Source of the DNA: an uncultured Lachnospiraceae bacterium
Lineage (GTDB): Bacteria; Bacillota; Clostridia; Lachnospirales; Lachnospiraceae
DNA length: 64,000 nucleotides
NCBI GenBank assembly: GCA_900318375.1
Contig: ONKG01000015.1
Span: 1 to 64,000 of the forward strand
Direction of reading: 5' to 3'
Positions 17,317 through 24,855 of this stretch are shown piece after piece. Each line of letters starts with the position of its first letter. The first letter of the stretch is position 1. The position numbers and the translations under genes were made by a program. Below the pieces are notes generated by a model that saw only the letters and a list, made by a program, of their open reading frames with translations, did no database searches and was not told the DNA's origin.

Positions 17317-18197
17317 GTAAAAAAACAGACCGCAAAAAAGCGGCAGGGGCGGAGTCTGTACGCCTGGACAAACTGCTTGCGCAGGAGGGATTCGGCACGC
17401 GCAGTGAGCTGGGAAGAGCGATCCGTAAGGGCAGTGTCTGTGTGAACGGAGAGCATGTAAAGGATCCCGGCATGAAGGTGTCTTCGGAGGACGAGATTCT
17501 CTTCGACGGCAAAGCTGTCCGTCAGAAGGACCATGTTTACTATATGCTCCACAAACCTGCAGGTGTCGTCTCTGCCACGGAGGACGGCCGTGAAATGACA
17601 GTGCTGGATCTGCTGCGGAATCCTTCGGTCACAGGGACCGGGGCTGCCGGCGGTCCGGAGCGGGATCCCCTTTCAGAACCTGTGCTCAGGCGAGGTCTTT
17701 TTCCGGTGGGAAGACTGGACAAGGATACAGAGGGGCTTCTTCTGATCACTGATGACGGACAGCTGGCACATCGTCTGCTGTCGCCGGCAAGGCATGTGGA
17801 CAAGACTTATTATGCGATCGTGACAGGAAAAGTGACCGGGGAGGATATCCGGGCATTTGCGGAAGGGCTCGAGGTGGATGATGAGTTCACCGCCATGCCT
17901 GCGCGTCTGTGCACGGATCTGGAAGCGGACGCCGGAAGGGCCGCACTGATCCCGGGAAATCTCAGCGGGATACTGCCCGGCGGAACAGGCCAGTATTCAC
18001 AGACGATCGTCACGATCAAAGAGGGCAAATATCATCAGATCAAGCGGATGTTCGCTGCACGGGGGAAAGAAGTACTTTACCTCAAGCGCCTTAGCATGGG
18101 ACCGCTGTATCTCGATCCGGCTCTTGCGCCGGGCGGGTTCCGGCCGCTCAGGCAGGAGGAGATTGAGGCGCTTATGAAGGCAGACAATACGATATGA
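17313..18197 (+). CDS. rsuA: 16S rRNA pseudouridine synthase, RsuA/RluB family
   Basis: An N-terminal S4 RNA-binding domain (VRLDKLLAQEGFGTRSELG... about 16-70) is followed by the pseudouridine synthase core with the catalytic Asp in GRLDKDTEGLLL and the YHQIKRMF motif. Family members of this size (294 residues) modify U516 of 16S rRNA, while close relatives act on 23S rRNA, so the exact site is inferred. A Gly/Pro-rich insert (about 105-125) is slightly unusual. It overlaps the regulator gene by 4 nt and is itself overlapped by the reading frame of the next gene. Confidence 0.88.
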   Translation: MSKKTDRKKAAGAESVRLDKLLAQEGFGTRSELGRAIRKGSVCVNGEHVKDPGMKVSSEDEILFDGKAVRQKDHVYYMLHKPAGVVSATEDGREMTVLDLLRNPSVTGTGAAGGPERDPLSEPVLRRGLFPVGRLDKDTEGLLLITDDGQLAHRLLSPARHVDKTYYAIVTGKVTGEDIRAFAEGLEVDDEFTAMPARLCTDLEADAGRAALIPGNLSGILPGGTGQYSQTIVTIKEGKYHQIKRMFAARGKEVLYLKRLSMGPLYLDPALAPGGFRPLRQEEIEALMKADNTI

Positions 18198-18217
18198 ATT
18201 ATCTGGAGGATACTCGA

Positions 18218-20503
18218 ATGCGGGCTTCTTTCGTTCATAATAGATTTTTTAAGAACAAGGGACTATGTAAACGGATCATTGCACTGACAGCGGCTCTGGC
18301 TGCAGCTGTCTGTCTTCTGAGCGCCTGCGGACCGGAACCGGGTATAGACGGCGGAGCAGGGCAGGCTGAAGGCGGCGGAATGTTTCCCGGAGAGAATCCG
18401 GATACGTCAAACGGGAACGGCGCAGAAGCGGATGCAGGTTCCAAAGACGGGAAAAACGGCGCGCAGGAAGGTTCATCAGGAGAAGAAACGGCGGCAGACG
18501 GACATGCCGGCACTGGTCAGGAGGCTTTTGCCGATCCCGGCGCAAATACAACAGGCAGCGGTAATTCAGGATCTGCACTGACCGGCGCTGAGTCGGCAGA
18601 AGAGAACTATCCCGCCCGTCCGATCCAGGGCGAGATCACCCGGAGTGACGCACAGACACTTCAGACCCTGCAGGAATATCTGAATGAAGACAGCAGCTAC
18701 GGTTTTTTGCTGTCCTCTTACGATATCCCTGAGGATATTGACCTGAACCAGGTCTTCTATTCCGGGGCAGGGATTGAACAGGAAAAATTGACAGATCAGG
18801 AAAAAGACCTGCTTCTGGACAGGATCCCCCAGGAGGAGATCAGAACACCGGTCGTCAAGGTGGCAGATGATCAGATTGAAGATCTGCTGAGCCTTAAGAC
18901 AGGGCTTTCTTATGATAGGTTCAGAAAGCAGCTTGACGAAAAAGAGGGCTGGGTGCGTATAGCCAGATACCAGGCATGGTACGCGCTTCGCGGTGACACA
19001 AACCGGATGTATGTCCGGTGCACGGACGCCTGGCAGCAGGGAGATACGTTCATTGTCCACTATCAGCTGGAAGCGCAGGAGGGAGATATTGCGCAAGAGA
19101 CTGAGCAGGCCGTGACAGATTCAGTAGAAACCGATGTAGATGATGTGAGTAATGCAGGTGCTGAAAGCGCGGCGTCATCCGCGGCAGAAGTGGCGGAAAC
19201 TGCACAGAAAGGCGAAACTGCCGATCGTGCTGCAGTCTCAGACACTGCAGCCACAGCAGCTTCAGCAGTCTCAGACACTGCAGCCACAGCAGCATCAGCA
19301 GCCTCAGCCACAGCAGCCACAGCAGCTTCAGCAGCCTCAGATACTGCAGCCGCAGCAGATTCTGCTGATACAGCGGCCGAAGAAGCCGGTTCAGAGACTG
19401 CTGATACATCGGCCGCAGAGAGTGAGGAGAGCGCTGCAGCCGCGAATGATGCACTGTATCAGCCCACCTATGAAGTTGAACTGCAAAAGGCGGATGGCGG
19501 ATACCGCTTCTGCTATAACATCGTCTGGACACAGAAGGACCTCATTGAGGCACAGTCCTACAGCGCTGAACTCAATCCGGCGGGAGAGGTGTTTTTTGCT
19601 CCTTTCTATCCCGATACGAAAAAGAACGAAAAAGCGGATGTGACCTTTGCCCTGGAACAGGACCGGGCAATATTGGCAATCCTTGATCCCATAGAGGCGG
19701 GCAATATACGGACAGACCGGGTTTTTGCCGGCGTGGATGCTGTTGATTTTACAGATTACAACAAAGACGGATATACAGATATCCTGACAGTCTGCAGTTA
19801 TACACAGGTCGGTGAAGACGGAAAAAAGACCGGGAATGTGCGGGAAGCGAGAGTATATTCCGGACAGAAGGACGCGGTTCCCGCCCTTGACAGCACAAAG
19901 ACAGAGGCAGTTAATCGTGATGTTGAAGTGCTCAATATCACGAATGTGACCAGTTATCTGACCGGCAAAAATGACGGAACTGCGCAAAAATACAGTTCAT
20001 GGAAAGAAGCGTACGCCGACCGCATCAAGGGGATTGATGAGGAAGAATATGAAGGCTTTGCCCTGATTTATCTCAATGACGACCGCACACCGGAGCTGGT
20101 ACAGGTCGGTGCAACTGCTGCAAAGGGCGTGACCATAGTCGTCTACCGCAGCGGCACACTCGAGGAGACCTGGCTGAACCGCAGGGATTTCCAGTATCTG
20201 GAATATGAAAATCTTCTCTACAGCCCTTCCGGGGTGGAAAATCTGCACTTCGATACGATTTACAGTATTTCCGGCGGAAGACTCGGGGTCTCTGTACAGG
20301 GATATTACGGCAACAACAGCTTTGCCCGCGTGCGCTTTGACGAGAGGGGAGAGGAAGTCTGGGACTATTACTGGGAAGGCGGCCAGGTGTCAGAGAGCGG
20401 ATACCGCGACGGTCTAAGCTTCGTGTTTGATACAGCCAGAGCCAGGACCTGTAAAGGGGAACAGCTTCTGACAGCGGAGGAATTGCTGCAGCAGCTGCAA
20501 TAA
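18218..20503 (+). CDS. Lipoprotein with Ala-rich repeat linker and calcium-loop-like motif
   Basis: I do not recognise a family. The signal peptide ends in the lipobox LLSAC, so it is probably anchored outside the membrane. An acidic Gly/Asn linker follows, then a folded region (about 140-300), a ~90-residue Ala/Thr/Ser linker built of (D/A)TAATAASA repeats, and a C-terminal folded region. The last contains DYNKDGYTDIL, a calcium-loop motif of the FG-GAP/VCBS kind, and FALIYLNDDRTPEL. The frame is open from an ATG at 18194 that overlaps rsuA. ATG 18218 is preferred because GGAGGA lies 7 nt before it. The product is then 761 residues. Confidence 0.8.
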   Translation: MRASFVHNRFFKNKGLCKRIIALTAALAAAVCLLSACGPEPGIDGGAGQAEGGGMFPGENPDTSNGNGAEADAGSKDGKNGAQEGSSGEETAADGHAGTGQEAFADPGANTTGSGNSGSALTGAESAEENYPARPIQGEITRSDAQTLQTLQEYLNEDSSYGFLLSSYDIPEDIDLNQVFYSGAGIEQEKLTDQEKDLLLDRIPQEEIRTPVVKVADDQIEDLLSLKTGLSYDRFRKQLDEKEGWVRIARYQAWYALRGDTNRMYVRCTDAWQQGDTFIVHYQLEAQEGDIAQETEQAVTDSVETDVDDVSNAGAESAASSAAEVAETAQKGETADRAAVSDTAATAASAVSDTAATAASAASATAATAASAASDTAAAADSADTAAEEAGSETADTSAAESEESAAAANDALYQPTYEVELQKADGGYRFCYNIVWTQKDLIEAQSYSAELNPAGEVFFAPFYPDTKKNEKADVTFALEQDRAILAILDPIEAGNIRTDRVFAGVDAVDFTDYNKDGYTDILTVCSYTQVGEDGKKTGNVREARVYSGQKDAVPALDSTKTEAVNRDVEVLNITNVTSYLTGKNDGTAQKYSSWKEAYADRIKGIDEEEYEGFALIYLNDDRTPELVQVGATAAKGVTIVVYRSGTLEETWLNRRDFQYLEYENLLYSPSGVENLHFDTIYSISGGRLGVSVQGYYGNNSFARVRFDERGEEVWDYYWEGGQVSESGYRDGLSFVFDTARARTCKGEQLLTAEELLQQLQ

Positions 20504-20663
20504 AAGGACTCTGTGACGTTCCCCGCCGGATGCAGGAAAGGAGCAGCCTGAAAACCGCCGGCAGGAAATGATCCATCAACGAACCATTAACCATTAATTC
20601 ATTAACTATTGTACGGAAACCATTGTACGGATTAACATTGTCTTTGACAGAAAGGAGCCGGAT

Positions 20664-22766
20664 ATGTTCTGTATTAAATGCGGGAATAATATTCCGGAGG
20701 GAAACCGTTTCTGCCCTGTATGCGGAGAGCCGGCGGAGATAGAACTCAACCCGGAAGACAGGACACTGACGTCCTATGACGGAAATCAGGGACATTCGGA
20801 AGGTATAGAAGAAGGCGGCTTCGTAAAACAGGGATTCAATAATGCCGACCGCAGGGATCAGGGAATGTACGGCGGTCAGTCTTACGGAGACGGCAGAGAC
20901 TACGGCGGACAGGGAATGTACGGCGGTCAGTCTTACGGAGACGGCAGGGATTACGGCGGCCGGGAAATGTACGTCAGCCGGCCTTACGGAGACGGCAGAG
21001 AGAACAGCGGCAGCCGGCCCTATAGTGGTGGAAGGGACCGCAGACAGAGCGGAAACAAGGGAAAGGGCAAATCGATCATCATAATCGTTCTCCTTGTCAT
21101 CATTGCCATTCTGCTGGGCCTTGTAGCCTTCTCCCTGCTGCACTCCAAAGACGGGACAGATGATAAAGATACAGCGGATCAGAGAACCGAAACCAAACAG
21201 GAAGAGGATGATACCGACACCGGGGGCGGAAATCAGGATACCGGCGCTACCGACACCGGGGGCGGAAACCAGAATACCGGCGGCAGTGACACCGGAGGCG
21301 GAAACCAGAACACCGGCGGAAGTGACACCGGAGGCGGAAACCAGAACACCGGCGGAAGTGACACCGGAGGCGGAAACCAGAACACCGGCGGTACCGACAC
21401 CGGAGGCGGAAACGACACCGGAGGAAAAAACACAGAGGCCGTTTCTTATGACTCTATCCGGAACAGTGTCTATAATTCCGGCGGCTCGGAGGGGACTTCC
21501 CTGGAACTGGTCACGACAGATGTCTCCGGGTATCCGAATGTAAAAGCCTATTATCGTCTTGAGGATTCTTATGGCGAGACGATCATCCTGGACTCTCCCA
21601 CAGCCGGCATCACGGAGGCTGTCTCGGGAGGTGCGCAGATCGAAAGAAAGATCCGCAGCATCGAGCGCCTGGAAGGAAATCAAGGTCTGGGGATGGATAT
21701 TGTCGTCGATAAATCCGACAGTATGGAGAGTGATTTTGCACAGGTCCAGTCCATCCTGAATGACTTTATCCGCAGCATGGACTATGCGTCCGGGGATGCG
21801 GCAGAAATCATTGCCTTCGACAGCTATATCATGTATATGTGCAGTTACACCAATGAGATGTCCAATCTTTTGAACGGCATCGATAACATGAGCACCTATG
21901 GAATGACTGCGCTGTATGACGCGCTCTGGACAGGCGTCACCAATGCCGGACGCCGGACCGGCGCCAACTGCGTGATCGGCTTTACAGACGGCGCGGACAA
22001 CGAAAGCACACATACCTATGAAGAGGTGATCAGCCTCGCGAACTCACTGGAGATTCCGATTTACCTCATCGGCACTTCAGGCGCGGATTATACCGTTCTG
22101 AATTATATCTGCGAATCGACGGGCGGCCGATGCTGGGACATCAATTCGATCCAGGATATGAATGATATCCTCAGCGAGATCTATAAGGTACAGAAAAACA
22201 TGTACTGTATTGAATATGTCTCGGACAACTCCGTGGATGCCTATGCGACCAGAACGGTTTCCGCAGCGCTCATCGACAATAACAGGCAGGTCGGCGGAGT
22301 CTCCGAGGGAGTCACATTCACACCTGCAAAGCGTGCGGAACAGAAAAAACACAGTACACGTTATGAACTGGTCAAAAAGGACATCAGCTGGACGGATGCC
22401 AACGACGCCTGCCTGGCCCAGGGCGGCCATCTGGCGACGATCACCTCACAGGAGGAAATGGACAAGATAACAGCTGCGGCGGAAAAAGCAGGGATCAAGT
22501 TTCTCTGGATCGGCGGATACACCTCTGTGCGTGACAACACAGTATACGGTCATTGGCTGACCGGTGAGCCTTTTGACTTCACCGCCTGGCATCCAGGAGA
22601 GCCTTCCAGAAACGACAAGCTTGACGGCGAGCCCGAATTCTACCTCATGCTCTGGAGCGTCTCGGAAGACGGGAAATGGACCTGGAACGACCAGCGAAAC
22701 GACGTCCTGAACATCGGTCTCGATTATTTCACCGGCAATATGGGCTACGTCTGCGAGTATGAATAA
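20664..22766 (+). CDS. Zinc ribbon-TM-VWA-C-type-lectin-like surface protein
   Basis: The 700-residue protein has an unusual domain string. An N-terminal zinc ribbon has two CxxC pairs (CIKCG and CPVCG). A Gly/Tyr/Arg repeat region (about 68-130) contains GGQSYGDGRDYG twice. One membrane span (about 139-160) follows, then five to six copies of a 12-residue repeat TDTGGGNQNTGG (about 190-252). A VWA domain comes next (MIDAS VDKSDSMES near 350, FTDGADNES near 440). A C-terminal C-type-lectin-like domain (about 565-700) has WTDANDACLAQGGHLATITS, FLWIGGY, WTWND and GYVCEYE. The ribbon should be cytoplasmic and the VWA/lectin part outside. Ligand unknown. AAAGGAG lies 7 nt before the ATG. Confidence 0.85.
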   Translation: MFCIKCGNNIPEGNRFCPVCGEPAEIELNPEDRTLTSYDGNQGHSEGIEEGGFVKQGFNNADRRDQGMYGGQSYGDGRDYGGQGMYGGQSYGDGRDYGGREMYVSRPYGDGRENSGSRPYSGGRDRRQSGNKGKGKSIIIIVLLVIIAILLGLVAFSLLHSKDGTDDKDTADQRTETKQEEDDTDTGGGNQDTGATDTGGGNQNTGGSDTGGGNQNTGGSDTGGGNQNTGGSDTGGGNQNTGGTDTGGGNDTGGKNTEAVSYDSIRNSVYNSGGSEGTSLELVTTDVSGYPNVKAYYRLEDSYGETIILDSPTAGITEAVSGGAQIERKIRSIERLEGNQGLGMDIVVDKSDSMESDFAQVQSILNDFIRSMDYASGDAAEIIAFDSYIMYMCSYTNEMSNLLNGIDNMSTYGMTALYDALWTGVTNAGRRTGANCVIGFTDGADNESTHTYEEVISLANSLEIPIYLIGTSGADYTVLNYICESTGGRCWDINSIQDMNDILSEIYKVQKNMYCIEYVSDNSVDAYATRTVSAALIDNNRQVGGVSEGVTFTPAKRAEQKKHSTRYELVKKDISWTDANDACLAQGGHLATITSQEEMDKITAAAEKAGIKFLWIGGYTSVRDNTVYGHWLTGEPFDFTAWHPGEPSRNDKLDGEPEFYLMLWSVSEDGKWTWNDQRNDVLNIGLDYFTGNMGYVCEYE

Positions 22767-22794
22767 AACAGCGAGCGGAATCCGGATGTTCGGA

Positions 22795-22842
22795 GCATTG
22801 CGAGAGCGCCGGAGCGCGGAGCTATGCCTGGTTATATTCATA
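22795..22842. repeat. Dispersed hairpin element, copy A
   Basis: A GC-rich imperfect palindrome, GCATTGCGAGAGCGCC...GGAGCTATGC, is followed by TTATATTCATA. It resembles the stretch at 23918-23964. Both copies lie just downstream of a gene stop. Confidence 0.45.
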
Positions 22843-23011
22843 AAAAAAACAAACAGCGGGAAAAGCCGGGGGAGCATCATGCTTGCATGAACGCTCAAGA
22901 GGCCTTTCCTGTCTGTTATCAGTTCGGTATTTATAAAATGCTGAAATAGTGATAATATGTTCCGAACAGGTCCTGTCACAGTGAGGCAGGATAGAAAGGA
23001 ATTAAGTAAAA

Positions 23012-23890
23012 ATGAGAATCATCGACATCCTGAACGAAAAGAAAGTTACACTGTCGTTTGAAGTATTTCCGCCCAAGACAGAAGCGGGTATTCTGACCGT
23101 CGAACAGGCGACAGAACAGATTGCGGCGCTCGGACCTGATTTTATGAGTGTCACCTACGGCGCCGGCGGCGGTACAAGCAGGCATACCACCAGGATCGCT
23201 GCGGATCTGCAGCAGAAATATCATACGAACGTGCTCGCGCACCTCACCTGTGTCTCGTCTACGAAGGAGACTGTCAGAAAGATGATCGAGACCTATCGTG
23301 AGAACGGGATTGAGAATATCATGGCTCTGCGCGGAGATATCCCGGCAGAAGGCAGGACTGTATTTGATTACGATCACGCCTCGGAGCTGATCTATGATAT
23401 CAAGGCCATCGATGAAAATATGTGTATCGGAGGAGCCTGCTATCCGGAAGGACACGTGGAATGCGAGCGCCAGTCTGATGACATCCGTCACCTCAAGGAA
23501 AAAGTGGATGCGGGCTGTGACTTTCTGACGACTCAGATGTTTTTTGACAACTCAACAATGTACAGCTTCCTTTACCGGATCCGCGAGGCGGGGATCGAGG
23601 TGCCTGTCGTGGCAGGAATCATGCCGATCACAAACGCCGGTCAGGTCAAACGCAGCGTAGCTCTTTCCGGGGCCACGATTCCCCAGCGCTTCCGCACCAT
23701 GGTCGACCGTTTCGGTGACGACCCCCTGAGTATGAAACAGGCGGGTATCGTATACGCTGCGGAGCAGATCGTCGATCTGATCGCAAACGATGTGGGCCAT
23801 ATCCATGTCTACACCATGAACAAGCCGGAAATCGCGTCAGGAATCCGCAACAGCCTCTCTGCCTTGTGGGGAATTTCTCTGACTGAGTAA
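23012..23890 (+). CDS. metF: 5,10-methylenetetrahydrofolate reductase
   Basis: The FAD-dependent enzyme reduces methylene-THF to methyl-THF, the methyl donor for MetH encoded 1 kb downstream. The 292-residue length is normal. Family motifs are FEVFPPKT near the start, the THF/FAD-site FMSVTYGAGGG, HLTCVSSTKE, IMALRGDIP, FLTTQMFFDN and VVAGIMPI. AGAAAGGAATT precedes the ATG. A strong terminator follows at 24023, so it may be transcribed apart from the two methionine synthase genes. Confidence 0.97.
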   Translation: MRIIDILNEKKVTLSFEVFPPKTEAGILTVEQATEQIAALGPDFMSVTYGAGGGTSRHTTRIAADLQQKYHTNVLAHLTCVSSTKETVRKMIETYRENGIENIMALRGDIPAEGRTVFDYDHASELIYDIKAIDENMCIGGACYPEGHVECERQSDDIRHLKEKVDAGCDFLTTQMFFDNSTMYSFLYRIREAGIEVPVVAGIMPITNAGQVKRSVALSGATIPQRFRTMVDRFGDDPLSMKQAGIVYAAEQIVDLIANDVGHIHVYTMNKPEIASGIRNSLSALWGISLTE

Positions 23891-23917
23891 GGCTGGCCGG
23901 GACGTTTTTACGGCATA

Positions 23918-23964
23918 CCATTGCGGGAACGCCATAGCGCGGAGCAATGCGTAGTTTATTCATA
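23918..23964. repeat. Dispersed hairpin element, copy B
   Basis: CCATTGCGGGAACGCC, AGCGCGGAGCAATGC and TTTATTCATA match copy A at 22795-22842 with several substitutions. It lies downstream of metF. Confidence 0.45.
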
Positions 23965-24022
23965 CATGACTGCGGGTACGAGACCATGACTGGAAACATG
24001 TATGAGAAAAGGATCATCCGGG

Positions 24023-24059
24023 AGTGTGACAGAAGACAGGCGCTTCTGTCACACTTTTT
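24023..24059 (+). terminator. Intrinsic terminator after metF
   Basis: A perfect 13-bp stem, AGTGTGACAGAAG (24023-24035) with CTTCTGTCACACT (24043-24055), is followed by TTTTT. Confidence 0.93.
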
Positions 24060-24098
24060 GTGAGATACAAACCGCTTATTTCAAGTGGAGAGATATAT

Positions 24099-24848
24099 AT
24101 GATCAATGTTGATAAAAAAGAAATCTACCGTTATCTTGGTTATCGAAGGAATATGCCGGATGCGGAAGTCTTAAGGACTGTGGACTACTGCCTCGGGGAA
24201 CTGCAGCGGGAGATCACGCCCCGTTTTGTTTACCGTCAGTATCCCGTGGAGAGTGTCTTTACCATGCCCGGTATGCAGTCACATGATACGGGAATTTCGC
24301 TGCGGACGGAAAAGGGTGCCGGTATTTCTTCGGACCGGAAAAAGGGGCCGCAGATTCCTCTGCTCCGTATCGCGGGGATGGAAATCCGCAGTCTTAGCCT
24401 ATCCCGGAATCTTCGCGGGTGTGAAAATGTATATCTGATGGCGGCAACGCTGGGGCTGGGACCGGACCGGCTGATCGCGAGGGCAAGTGTCACGCACATG
24501 AGCCGCGCCGTGATCCTGCAGGCAGCGGCAGCAGCCATGATCGAATCCTGGTGTGACGAGGTCAATCAGAGGATCATCGATGAGGCGGCTTCGCAGGGGC
24601 TCTACTGCAGGCCTCGTTTTTCGCCCGGTTACGGGGATTTCCCACTGGAGTATCAGCAGGATTTTGCGCAGATTCTGCGCATGCAGAAAGAAATAGGCGT
24701 ATCTCTGACAGAAAGCTGCCTTATGATGCCCTCCAAGTCGGTGACGGCTGTCATCGGCATCACAAAGGAGAAGCAGGGATGTGTACTGCACGGCTGCGAA
24801 GTATGTGAGAATTCATCGGAGTGTGCGTTTTCCAGAAATGGAGTATAG
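24099..24848 (+). CDS. Free-standing MetH activation-domain protein
   Basis: This 249-residue protein matches the C-terminal reactivation domain of cobalamin-dependent methionine synthase, which uses S-adenosylmethionine to remethylate oxidised cob(II)alamin. The signature RPRFSPGYGDFPLEYQ (about 173-188) is the SAM/cobalamin-contact motif of that domain. A Cys-rich end (GCEVCENSSECAFS) is seen. The frame is open from a GTG at 24060. ATG 24099 is preferred because GTGGAGAG lies just upstream. The metH-type gene begins 8 nt after the stop and its product lacks this domain, so the two polypeptides should act together. Confidence 0.9.
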   Translation: MINVDKKEIYRYLGYRRNMPDAEVLRTVDYCLGELQREITPRFVYRQYPVESVFTMPGMQSHDTGISLRTEKGAGISSDRKKGPQIPLLRIAGMEIRSLSLSRNLRGCENVYLMAATLGLGPDRLIARASVTHMSRAVILQAAAAAMIESWCDEVNQRIIDEAASQGLYCRPRFSPGYGDFPLEYQQDFAQILRMQKEIGVSLTESCLMMPSKSVTAVIGITKEKQGCVLHGCEVCENSSECAFSRNGV

Positions 24849-24855
24849 AAGATTT

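Noticed and set aside
20073-22013. Long minus-strand open frame (about 646 codons) with repeated SASGVTSAGVLV
   Set aside because: It is antisense to the VWA-lectin gene, whose Gly/Thr repeats create the pattern. It has no ribosome-binding site, and the plus strand has clear domains.
20664-22766. Diversity-generating retroelement target because of the C-type-lectin-like domain
   Set aside because: No reverse transcriptase, accessory gene or template repeat is visible in the window. Only a genome-wide search could reopen this.
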